A DNA stretch of 54,155 bases from an uncultured Enterobacter sp. GTDB lineage: Bacteria > Pseudomonadota > Gammaproteobacteria > Enterobacterales > Enterobacteriaceae. The first letter of the stretch is position 1, and every line of letters starts with the position of its first letter. The translations under genes and the position numbers were made by a program. Location: NCBI GenBank assembly GCA_946477805.1, contig CAMKZP010000001.1:1-54155 (forward strand), read 5' to 3'. Below, piece after piece: positions 40,720 through 49,937 of the stretch. A model generated the notes under the pieces. That model searched no databases. It saw only the letters and a list, made by a program, of their open reading frames with translations, and was not told the DNA's origin.

Positions 40720-42390
40720 TCAGAACCCGTTGATGTGCTCCTCAGCAAGCCACTTTGAAAGCACATCAACCTGAGGCGAATTTAACCAGTTCACGATTTG
40801 CCGCGCTTTCTCCTTACCTGTTCCCGGTAAGGCTTGCCAGTCTGCGGCACTGCGCTGGTTCATTGCATGCCACGACATCGCACCGACAGCATTCAGCGTT
40901 GTTTTAGTCAGCGGAACGCCCATCGCAACGACCCAGCGAATAAAGGGTTTCTGGCGTACCAGATTGAACTGATGCCAAAGTGCCAACCCGCGCGTGGAGG
41001 AAAACCCCGGCGTAGCCTGCAGCTGCGCCTGAGTTAAGCGCAGCCACGAAAAAATATGTTCAAAATGGTGCGCATCCCAGAGCGCACGCCAGCCGGACTC
41101 ACCAATCCCGTCAATATCCAGCCCCTGCTTTGAACCGATCCACGTCAAGCGGGCGAAGAATTGCTCCATACATTCCGGCGAGGCATAAAAGCAGCTCAGT
41201 GAATGATATTGCGAAGTCGGAGGCTGCGGTTTTTGCCTGTCTACGCCTCTCCATACCACCTGATCCAGCCGAGGGATCCCTTGCCCGGCAAGGCTCACCA
41301 ACACCTGATCGCCGGGAGCAATATCCAGCTGTTGCCAGTGCCCAACCGAGCCAAGACTAACCCGCTGCACCCTTTTATCATCCAACAGTACAGGATCCAG
41401 CACCGCCACGACGGACACCCTACCCGTGCGTCCGACGGCAAACTGAATATCTTTTACCCCAGCCAGCTGCGCGACGGGCGTATATTTCCACGCTACGACC
41501 CAGCTTCCTTCTCCTGGCAGCCAGCGTTCGCCCTCAGGCTCCTCACCTGAGCGCACCACAATGCCGTCCGTGGCAAAGGGTAACGCTGTGGTTTGCCATA
41601 CTGAGCGCTGCTTTTCCACCGCCTCAACCGACGCCGCGGGGAACGTATAGCGCGCGGTCAGGGAAAATCCGACGTTTGAGAGCGCGCTCAAAGCGGCCAG
41701 CATATCTTTCGGTCCGTCTGGCCATGCCCAGATAAAAATCCCAATCTGGCTCAGAACCGTGCTCTCTTTTTGCCGCATCAACGCACCCGCGACTTTTGCC
41801 CGCGCATTCATCCCGCCCATCTGCTGCTGAACGTGGTTTTCGCGCAGCCAAAAAAGCTCGCCCTGTAACACGCTGTTCGCAAGCGTACCGGACACCTTTT
41901 GCGGAACGGACGGTATTAAGCGCACTCGCGCTGTCCAGTCTTCACCTTTTAACCCATCGCCCCGGCTGATGGCCTGAGCGAGCTTTCCGTCACGGTACAC
42001 CAGCGTCACCGCCACGCCGTCCACTTTGGGCTGCATCCAGAGATTGCGCCGGGCACGCATCCACTGACTCAGTTCCACTTTACTGGCAACCTTATGAACC
42101 CCCGTATGGGCGACAGGGTGCTTTACGCGCCCAATCAGTGCAGGCTGTTTTTCACCTGAAGGCTCGCCGCCAAAGCAGCGCTGCCACTGCGTTAACCGGG
42201 CGTTGAGCTGATCGTAAACATCATCGCTTACCTCGCCTGAACCTTGTTTCCAGTAGGCATCATCCCAGCGTTTGATCTGCGCGCTTAATGTCGCAATCTC
42301 TTTCTCCGCTTTTGCCTGCGACCATACCGGACACACCGCTGCACTATAACCACACCAAAACAGCATCAGCCCGCTTATCCATCGCCACAT
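40720..42390 (-). CDS. ligB: NAD-dependent DNA ligase LigB
   Basis: Second, non-essential NAD-dependent DNA ligase, 556 residues against 560 in E. coli. The adenylated lysine is Lys122 in PKVDGVAV, followed by SRGDGLKGEDWT, LQGELFW and DGIVVR of the nucleotidyltransferase core, an OB fold, a four-cysteine region and helix-hairpin-helix repeats at the C-terminus. It lacks the BRCT domain of LigA. The first 20 residues (MWRWISGLMLFWCGYSAAVC) look like a signal peptide, which is odd for a DNA enzyme. Convergent with yicG and divergent from gmk. Confidence 0.95.
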   Translation of the reverse strand: MWRWISGLMLFWCGYSAAVCPVWSQAKAEKEIATLSAQIKRWDDAYWKQGSGEVSDDVYDQLNARLTQWQRCFGGEPSGEKQPALIGRVKHPVAHTGVHKVASKVELSQWMRARRNLWMQPKVDGVAVTLVYRDGKLAQAISRGDGLKGEDWTARVRLIPSVPQKVSGTLANSVLQGELFWLRENHVQQQMGGMNARAKVAGALMRQKESTVLSQIGIFIWAWPDGPKDMLAALSALSNVGFSLTARYTFPAASVEAVEKQRSVWQTTALPFATDGIVVRSGEEPEGERWLPGEGSWVVAWKYTPVAQLAGVKDIQFAVGRTGRVSVVAVLDPVLLDDKRVQRVSLGSVGHWQQLDIAPGDQVLVSLAGQGIPRLDQVVWRGVDRQKPQPPTSQYHSLSCFYASPECMEQFFARLTWIGSKQGLDIDGIGESGWRALWDAHHFEHIFSWLRLTQAQLQATPGFSSTRGLALWHQFNLVRQKPFIRWVVAMGVPLTKTTLNAVGAMSWHAMNQRSAADWQALPGTGKEKARQIVNWLNSPQVDVLSKWLAEEHINGF

Positions 42391-43265
<875 letters not shown>

Positions 43266-43319
43266 ACCCACTTTCAGTATCATGCCCAGTCATTTCTTCA
43301 CCTGTGGAGCATTTTAAGT

Positions 43320-43595
43320 ATGGCACGCGTAACTGTTCAGGACGCTGTAGAGAAAATTGGTAACCGTTTTGACCTGGTGCTGGTCGCCGCGCGTCGCGCT
43401 CGTCAGATGCAGGTAGGCGGTAAAGATCCGCTGGTACCGGAAGAAAACGATAAAACCACCGTTATTGCACTTCGCGAAATCGAAGAAGGTCTGATCAACA
43501 ACCAGATCCTCGACGTGCGTGAGCGCCAGGAGCAGCAAGAGCAGGAAGCCGCAGAACTGCAGGCCGTAACCGCCATTGCTGAAGGTCGTCGTTAA
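43320..43595 (+). CDS. rpoZ: RNA polymerase omega subunit
   Basis: A 91-residue subunit that helps assemble beta' into RNA polymerase and forms part of one ppGpp site. The sequence begins [19 protein letters not shown] and has the conserved RRARQMQ segment and a Gln/Glu-rich C-terminal tail. TGTGGAG precedes the ATG. It is followed 18 bases later by spoT, so an alarmone target and the alarmone enzyme are co-transcribed. Confidence 0.98.
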
Positions 43596-43613
43596 TCACA
43601 CAGCGGGTCGCCC

Positions 43614-45728
43614 TTGTATCTGTTTGAAAGCCTGAATCAACTGATTCAAACCTACCTGCCTGAAGAGCAGATTAAGCGTCTTCAGCAGGCGTATCTCGTT
43701 GCACGTGACGCTCACGAGGGCCAGACACGTTCAAGCGGTGAACCCTATATCACGCACCCGGTAGCGGTAGCCTGTATTCTGGCCGAGATGAAACTCGACT
43801 ACGAAACGCTCATGGCCGCCCTGCTGCATGACGTGATTGAAGATACCCCCGCCACCTACCAGGATATGGAACAGCTGTTTGGCAAAAGCGTTGCCGAGCT
43901 GGTGGAAGGGGTGTCTAAGCTTGATAAGCTGAATTTCCGCGACAAGAAAGAGGCGCAAGCCGAAAACTTCCGCAAGATGATAATGGCGATGGTGCAGGAT
44001 ATCCGCGTCATTCTCATCAAACTCGCTGACCGTACCCACAATATGCGCACGCTGGGCTCACTTCGCCCGGATAAACGTCGCCGCATTGCCCGTGAAACCC
44101 TCGAAATCTATAGCCCGCTGGCGCACCGTTTAGGTATTCATCACATTAAAACCGAGCTGGAAGAGCTGGGTTTTGAAGCGCTGTACCCGAACCGCTATCG
44201 CGTGATTAAAGAGGTGGTGAAAGCCGCACGCGGTAACCGTAAAGAGATGATTCAAAAAATCCTCTCGGAAATTGAAGGGCGTTTACAGGAAGCGGGAATC
44301 CCGTGCCGCGTCAGCGGTCGCGAAAAACATTTGTACTCTATCTACTGCAAAATGGTGCTGAAAGAGCAGCGTTTTCACTCGATCATGGATATCTACGCGT
44401 TCCGCGTGATCGTCCAGGACTCAGACACCTGCTACCGTGTGCTGGGGCAGATGCACAGCCTGTACAAACCGCGCCCGGGTCGCGTGAAAGATTACATCGC
44501 CATTCCAAAGGCGAACGGCTATCAATCTTTACACACCTCCATGATTGGTCCGCACGGTGTGCCTGTTGAAGTGCAGATCCGCACCGAAGACATGGACCAG
44601 ATGGCGGAAATGGGTGTCGCTGCACACTGGGCTTATAAAGAGCACGGTGGCGAAAGCAGCACGACTGCGCAAATCCGCGCCCAGCGCTGGATGCAAAGCC
44701 TGCTGGAGCTGCAGCAGAGCGCGGGTAGCTCGTTTGAATTTATCGAGAGCGTTAAATCCGATCTCTTCCCGGATGAGATTTACGTTTTCACACCAGAAGG
44801 GCGCATTGTCGAACTGCCTGCTGGTGCTACACCGGTCGACTTCGCTTACGCCGTGCATACCGATATCGGTCACGCCTGCGTGGGCGCGCGCGTCGACAGA
44901 CAGCCTTATCCGCTGTCTCAGCCGCTCGCCAGCGGCCAGACGGTGGAAATTATTACCGCGCCGGGTGCACGCCCGAACGCGGCCTGGCTGAACTTTGTCG
45001 TAAGCTCCAAAGCGCGCGCCAAAATTCGTCAGCTGCTGAAAAACCTCAAGCGCGACGACTCCGTCAGCCTTGGCCGTCGTCTGCTCAACCACGCGCTGGG
45101 CGGCAGCCGCAAGCTGGCTGAAATCCCGCAAGAGAATATCCAGCATGAACTGGAGCGCATGAAGCTCGCTTCGCTGGATGACCTGCTGGCAGAAATTGGC
45201 CTCGGTAACGCGATGAGCGTCGTGGTGGCGAAAAACCTGCAGCAGGCTGATACCACCTCCGTGCCTGCCGCGGCACAAAGCCATGGCCATCTGCCGATCA
45301 AAGGCGCAGACGGGGTGCTCATCACCTTCGCAAAATGCTGCCGACCGATCCCTGGTGACCCCATTATTGCGCACGTCAGTCCCGGTAAAGGGCTGGTTAT
45401 CCATCACGAGTCTTGCCGAAACATCCGTGGCTACCAGAAAGAGCCCGAGAAGTTTATGGCAGTCGAGTGGGACAAAGAGACGGCGCAGGAATTCATCACC
45501 GAAATTAAGGTGGATATGTTCAACCACCAGGGTGCCCTGGCAAACCTGACGGCAGCGATCAACACGGCCTCCTCCAATATTCAGAGCCTGAATACGGAAG
45601 AGAAAGATGGCCGCGTTTACAGCGCCTTTATCCGTCTGACCGCCCGTGATCGTGTGCATCTGGCGAATATTATGCGCAAAATCCGCGTGATGCCGGACGT
45701 GATTAAAGTCACCCGAAACCGTAATTAG
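43614..45728 (+). CDS. spoT: Bifunctional (p)ppGpp synthetase/hydrolase SpoT
   Basis: Manganese-dependent (p)ppGpp hydrolase with weak synthetase activity. It has 704 residues against 702 in E. coli, with one-residue additions near AYKEHGGESS and in a linker near QQADTTSVPAAA. In order: HD hydrolase domain with HDVIED (72-77) and ITHP, synthetase domain with REKHLYSIYCKM and KANGYQSLHT, TGS domain with VFTPEGRIVELPAGATPVDFAYAVHT, a helical and Cys-containing region (TFAKCCRPIPGD), and a C-terminal ACT domain. It starts with TTG, as in E. coli. trmH follows four bases after its stop. Confidence 0.98.
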   Translation: MYLFESLNQLIQTYLPEEQIKRLQQAYLVARDAHEGQTRSSGEPYITHPVAVACILAEMKLDYETLMAALLHDVIEDTPATYQDMEQLFGKSVAELVEGVSKLDKLNFRDKKEAQAENFRKMIMAMVQDIRVILIKLADRTHNMRTLGSLRPDKRRRIARETLEIYSPLAHRLGIHHIKTELEELGFEALYPNRYRVIKEVVKAARGNRKEMIQKILSEIEGRLQEAGIPCRVSGREKHLYSIYCKMVLKEQRFHSIMDIYAFRVIVQDSDTCYRVLGQMHSLYKPRPGRVKDYIAIPKANGYQSLHTSMIGPHGVPVEVQIRTEDMDQMAEMGVAAHWAYKEHGGESSTTAQIRAQRWMQSLLELQQSAGSSFEFIESVKSDLFPDEIYVFTPEGRIVELPAGATPVDFAYAVHTDIGHACVGARVDRQPYPLSQPLASGQTVEIITAPGARPNAAWLNFVVSSKARAKIRQLLKNLKRDDSVSLGRRLLNHALGGSRKLAEIPQENIQHELERMKLASLDDLLAEIGLGNAMSVVVAKNLQQADTTSVPAAAQSHGHLPIKGADGVLITFAKCCRPIPGDPIIAHVSPGKGLVIHHESCRNIRGYQKEPEKFMAVEWDKETAQEFITEIKVDMFNHQGALANLTAAINTASSNIQSLNTEEKDGRVYSAFIRLTARDRVHLANIMRKIRVMPDVIKVTRNRN

Positions 45729-45732
45729 CGTT

Positions 45733-46422
45733 ATGAATTCACAACGTTATGCTCGTATCTGCGAAATGCTCGCCAGGCGTCAGCCAGACCTGACGGTCTG
45801 CATGGAGCAGGTCCATAAGCCTCATAACGTCGCTGCTATTGTCCGTACCGCTGACGCCGTAGGCGTGCATGAAGTGCACGCCGTCTGGCCAGGCAACCGC
45901 ATGCGCAACATGGTATCCGCTGCGGCAGGCAGTAACAGCTGGGTCTCCGTCAAAAACCATCAGACTATAGGCGAAGCCGTATCGCACCTGAAAGGGCGCG
46001 GTATGCAGGTTCTCGCGACCAATCTCTCCGACAAGGCCGTGGACTTCCGCGAGATCGACTACACCCGCCCAACCTGCATTCTGATGGGTCAGGAGAAAAC
46101 GGGGATCACGCAGGAAGCGCTGGATCTGGCGGATCGGGACATTATCATCCCGATGATCGGTATGGTGCAGTCTTTGAACGTCTCCGTTGCCTCCGCGCTC
46201 ATTCTCTACGAAGCGCAGCGCCAGCGTCAGAATGCCGGTATGTACAAACGCGTCAACAGCACGCTGCCGGAAGATGAGCAGCAGCGGCTGCTGTTTGAAG
46301 GGGGTTATCCGGTGCTGGCGCGCGTCGCGAAGCAGAAAAAATTGCCTTACCCCCACGTCAACGCGCAGGGCGAAATTGAAGCCGATGCCGCGTGGTGGTC
46401 CACCATGCAGTACGCAGGATAA
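45733..46422 (+). CDS. trmH: tRNA (guanosine(18)-2'-O)-methyltransferase
   Basis: SPOUT-class methyltransferase (SpoU/TrmH) that methylates the ribose of G18 in tRNA D-loops using S-adenosylmethionine. It has 229 residues, the E. coli length. Motifs are KPHNVAAIVRTADAVG near the N-terminus and the knotted cofactor site CILMGQEKTGI and MVQSLNVSVASALILYEAQRQR. It sits four bases after spoT and three bases before recG in the operon. Confidence 0.98.
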   Translation: MNSQRYARICEMLARRQPDLTVCMEQVHKPHNVAAIVRTADAVGVHEVHAVWPGNRMRNMVSAAAGSNSWVSVKNHQTIGEAVSHLKGRGMQVLATNLSDKAVDFREIDYTRPTCILMGQEKTGITQEALDLADRDIIIPMIGMVQSLNVSVASALILYEAQRQRQNAGMYKRVNSTLPEDEQQRLLFEGGYPVLARVAKQKKLPYPHVNAQGEIEADAAWWSTMQYAG

Positions 46423-46425
46423 CCC

Positions 46426-48507
46426 ATGAAAGGCCGCCTGCTGGACGCCATACCGCTCAATACGCTGACCGGCGTAGGCGCGGCGCAAAGCAGTAAATTG
46501 GCAAAAATCGGCCTGCACACCGTGCAGGATCTGCTGCTGCACCTCCCCCTGCGTTACGAAGACCGTACCCAACTCTATAAAATTGGCGATCTCCTCCCCG
46601 CCATTTACGCCACCGTCGAGGGCGAAGTCCTGAACTGCAACATCACCTTTGGCGGCCGCCGAATGATGACCTGCCAGATAAGCGACGGCACCGGCATTCT
46701 CACCCTGCGCTTTTTCAACTTCAGCGCAGCGATGAAAAATAGCCTGGCGACGGGCCGACGCGTGCTGGCCTACGGGGAAGCGAAACGCGGGAAATACGGT
46801 GCGGAGATGATCCACCCGGAGTATCGCCTACAGGGAGACCTGAGTACGCCGGACCTGCAGGAGACGCTCACGCCGGTTTATCCGACAACGGAAGGCATCA
46901 AGCAGGCGACGCTGCGTAAGCTCACCGATCAGGCGCTTGAGCTACTCGACACCTGCGCCATTACCGAACTGCTGCCGCCCGAGCTGGCGCAGGGGATGAT
47001 GAGCCTGCCGGAAGCGATGCGCACCCTGCACCGCCCACCGCCCTCGCTGCAGCTCAGCGATTTAGAAACCGGTAAACATCCCGCCCAACGGCGTCTTATC
47101 CTTGAGGAATTACTGGCGCATAACCTGAGCATGCTGGCGCTTCGCGCAGGCGCGCAGCGCTTCCATGCCCAGCCGTTAAGCCAGCGCGATGAACTCAAAG
47201 ATAAGCTGCTGGCCTCGCTGCCGTTTAAGCCCACCAACGCTCAGGCGCGCGTTACCGCTGAGATAGAACGCGATATGGCGCTGGATGTGCCGATGATGCG
47301 TCTGGTGCAGGGCGACGTGGGTTCCGGTAAAACGCTGGTTGCCGCGCTTGCCGCGTTGCGCGCCATTGCCCACGGCAAGCAGGTGGCGCTGATGGCACCG
47401 ACCGAGCTGCTGGCCGAACAGCACGCCAACAACTTCCGCAGCTGGTTTGCACCGCTGGGCGTTGAAGTCGGCTGGCTCGCCGGGAAGCAAAAGGGCAAAG
47501 CGCGCCTTGCGCAACAGGACGCTATCGCCAGCGGTCAGGTGCAGATGATTGTGGGCACGCACGCCATCTTCCAGGAGCAGGTGCAGTTTAACGGCCTTGC
47601 GTTGGTTATCATCGATGAACAGCACCGATTTGGCGTGCACCAGCGCCTGGCACTGTGGGAAAAAGGGCTTCAGCAGGGCTTCCACCCGCACCAGCTGATC
47701 ATGACCGCCACCCCCATTCCTCGCACCCTGGCGATGACCGCCTACGCGGACCTCGACACTTCCACCATCGATGAGCTGCCGCCCGGCCGCACACCGGTGA
47801 CCACCGTCGCCATTCCGGACACGCGCCGCAGCGAAATTATCGAGCGCGTGCGCAACGCCTGTACTCATGAAGGACGTCAGGCGTACTGGGTCTGCACGTT
47901 GATTGAGGAGTCGGAGCTGCTTGAAGCGCAGGCCGCCGAAGCAACCTGGGAAGAGCTGAAGCTGGCGCTGCCCGAACTGAACGTCGGCCTGGTGCATGGG
48001 CGAATGAAGCCTGCTGAAAAACAGGCGGTAATGCAGTCGTTCAAGCAGGGTGATTTACACCTGCTGATTGCCACCACGGTCATTGAAGTGGGCGTGGACG
48101 TGCCGAATTCCAGCCTGATGATTATCGAAAACCCGGAGCGCCTGGGTCTTGCGCAGCTCCACCAGCTGCGTGGTCGCGTCGGCCGCGGCGCGGTGGCCTC
48201 TCACTGCGTGCTGCTCTACAAAGCCCCGCTCTCGAAAACGGCGCAAATGCGTCTGCAGGTGCTGCGCGACAGCAACGACGGTTTCGTGATTGCGCAAAAA
48301 GACCTTGAGATCCGCGGCCCCGGCGAACTGCTCGGCACGCGCCAGACGGGGAATGCCGAATTCAAGGTGGCCGATTTGCTGCGCGATCAGGCCATGATCC
48401 CCGAGGTTCAGCGCCTTGCGCGCCATATTCATGAACGCTATCCCGAACAGGCGGCAGCGTTGATTGAGCGCTGGATGCCGGAAACCGGGCGCTATTCTAA
48501 CGCGTAA
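46426..48507 (+). CDS. recG: ATP-dependent DNA helicase RecG
   Basis: Superfamily 2 helicase that regresses stalled replication forks and processes branched DNA. It has 693 residues, the E. coli length. The N-terminal wedge/OB domain (about 1-180) is followed by Walker A GDVGSGKT, DEQHRFGVHQR (DExH-type box), TATPIPRT and the C-terminal LIATTVIEVGVDVP, QLRGRVGRG and the TRG segment. Last gene of the gmk operon. Its stop is three bases from the convergent gltS stop, with no clear terminator between. Confidence 0.98.
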   Translation: MKGRLLDAIPLNTLTGVGAAQSSKLAKIGLHTVQDLLLHLPLRYEDRTQLYKIGDLLPAIYATVEGEVLNCNITFGGRRMMTCQISDGTGILTLRFFNFSAAMKNSLATGRRVLAYGEAKRGKYGAEMIHPEYRLQGDLSTPDLQETLTPVYPTTEGIKQATLRKLTDQALELLDTCAITELLPPELAQGMMSLPEAMRTLHRPPPSLQLSDLETGKHPAQRRLILEELLAHNLSMLALRAGAQRFHAQPLSQRDELKDKLLASLPFKPTNAQARVTAEIERDMALDVPMMRLVQGDVGSGKTLVAALAALRAIAHGKQVALMAPTELLAEQHANNFRSWFAPLGVEVGWLAGKQKGKARLAQQDAIASGQVQMIVGTHAIFQEQVQFNGLALVIIDEQHRFGVHQRLALWEKGLQQGFHPHQLIMTATPIPRTLAMTAYADLDTSTIDELPPGRTPVTTVAIPDTRRSEIIERVRNACTHEGRQAYWVCTLIEESELLEAQAAEATWEELKLALPELNVGLVHGRMKPAEKQAVMQSFKQGDLHLLIATTVIEVGVDVPNSSLMIIENPERLGLAQLHQLRGRVGRGAVASHCVLLYKAPLSKTAQMRLQVLRDSNDGFVIAQKDLEIRGPGELLGTRQTGNAEFKVADLLRDQAMIPEVQRLARHIHERYPEQAAALIERWMPETGRYSNA

Positions 48508-48510
48508 CGA

Positions 48511-49713
48511 TCAGCCAAATAGGGGCAGCATCAGGTAAAGCTTGATGACTATCGCGTTCACAATATCAATAAAGAAAGCCCCCACCATCGGCACCACCAG
48601 AAACGCGATGTGCGACGGTCCAAAACGTTCGGTTATGGCCTGCATATTGGCGATCGCCGTGGGCGTTGCCCCCAGACCAAACCCGCAATGCCCTGCCGCT
48701 AACACTGCCGCATCGTAATTTCTACCCATCACCCGCCAGGTCACAAAGATGGCGTAAAACGCCATGAACAGGGTTTGCACCAGCAGGATGGCGAAGATGG
48801 GCAACGCCAGCGACGCCAGCTCCCACAGCTTCAGGCTCATCAGCGCCATCGCCAGGAAAAGCGACAGGCAGACGTTTCCCATCACCGACACTGCGCGTTC
48901 AAAAACGCGATAAAAACCAAGGAGCGCCAGCCCGTTGCTCAGCACCACGCCCACGAAAAGCACGCAGACGAAGGTGGGCAGCTCAAGCACCGTACCTGAC
49001 AACCATTGCGCAATCACCTTTCCCAGGGTCAGGCAGAGGGCAATTAACGCAATGGTCTCAATCAGCACCAGCGAGGAGATGGTGCGTTCGGCGTCCGGCT
49101 TTTCAAACGTCGTGGGCGCCACTTTATCGTCGGGTATGCCCTGTGGCGTCGGAGAATGTTTCACCAGATAGCGGGCCACCGGTCCACCCAGCAGGCCGCC
49201 TAAAATGAGACCAAAGGTGGCGCAGGCCATCGCCACTTCCATCGCATTTTGAAACCCGTACTGCTCAACGAAAACCTCGCTCCAGGCGGCTCCCGTTCCG
49301 TGACCGCCAAGCAGCGTCACAGAGCCGGCGAGCAGGCCCATCAGCGGGTCCAGGCCAAGCAGATACGCCATGCTGAGGCCAATCACGTTTTGCATCAGTA
49401 AAAGGCCGATCACCACCAGCAGAAAAACCCCCAGCACTTTCCCGCCGGACCGCAAACTGGCCAGATTCGCATTCAGGCCAATGGTGGCAAAGAACGCTAG
49501 CATCAGCGGGTCCCGGAGCGACATATCGAAATCAATTTCAAGATCCATGCTCTTTTTCAATACCAGAAGCGCAATGGCCGCCAGCAAACCGCCCGCGACC
49601 GGCTCCGGAATGGTGTATTTCTTCAGCAACGAAATGCTGTGCACCAGTTTTCGCCCCAGCAAAAGCACCAGCGTTGCGGCAACAAGGGTGGTCAAGGTAT
49701 CGAGATGGATCAT
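48511..49713 (-). CDS. gltS: Sodium/glutamate symporter GltS
   Basis: Inner-membrane sodium-dependent glutamate carrier of the ESS family. It has 400 residues against 401 in E. coli, with about ten to twelve hydrophobic segments in two inverted halves. Each half has a glycine-rich re-entrant region, GGHGTGAAW in the first and GHCGFGLGATPTAIANMQ in the second, which form the substrate site. It is divergent from xanP with about 220 bases between, and convergent with recG. Confidence 0.97.
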   Translation of the reverse strand: MIHLDTLTTLVAATLVLLLGRKLVHSISLLKKYTIPEPVAGGLLAAIALLVLKKSMDLEIDFDMSLRDPLMLAFFATIGLNANLASLRSGGKVLGVFLLVVIGLLLMQNVIGLSMAYLLGLDPLMGLLAGSVTLLGGHGTGAAWSEVFVEQYGFQNAMEVAMACATFGLILGGLLGGPVARYLVKHSPTPQGIPDDKVAPTTFEKPDAERTISSLVLIETIALIALCLTLGKVIAQWLSGTVLELPTFVCVLFVGVVLSNGLALLGFYRVFERAVSVMGNVCLSLFLAMALMSLKLWELASLALPIFAILLVQTLFMAFYAIFVTWRVMGRNYDAAVLAAGHCGFGLGATPTAIANMQAITERFGPSHIAFLVVPMVGAFFIDIVNAIVIKLYLMLPLFG

Positions 49714-49823
49714 AGGTGGCTCCTGTTATGCACACGCGGCCCGCTGACGCGGCATTACCCTGGACGATTAGCGCTCTTCATGAGCTCATCTTTGAAAAGT
49801 GTAGGGGACTTTCTGATATCAAT

Positions 49824-49904
49824 ATGAAAAAAGCCATACCCCTCTGGTGGCTATTACATTTATTTTCGCTAGCAATCGTTTGCTTTTACCAGGTGGTCAG
49901 CTAA
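49824..49904 (+). CDS. Candidate 26-residue hydrophobic small protein
   Basis: A short frame in the gltS-xanP gap starts MKKAIPLWWL and continues into one hydrophobic segment with few charged residues, ending VVS and TAA. It has the look of a small single-pass membrane protein. However, no good ribosome binding site lies before its ATG, and the frame covers the putative PurR box and xanP promoter, so its sequence could be constrained for that reason or be coincidental. Low confidence as a gene. Confidence 0.25.
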   Translation: MKKAIPLWWLLHLFSLAIVCFYQVVS

Positions 49905-49907
49905 AAT
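49870..49907 (+). promoter_or_regulatory. xanP promoter with overlapping PurR-like operator
   Basis: The core GCAATCGTTTGC (49872-49883) matches the PurR core GCAAACGTTTGC at 11 of 12 positions. A -35-like TTGCTT (49880-49885) overlaps it, followed after 16 bases by the -10-like TAAAAT (49902-49907), giving a start near 49914 and xanP at 49938. PurR binding here would block polymerase, fitting repression of a purine-base permease when purines are plentiful. Confidence 0.7.
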
Positions 49908-49937
49908 GCCCGCTTTTCCACCGTGGGATCGCCGCCG

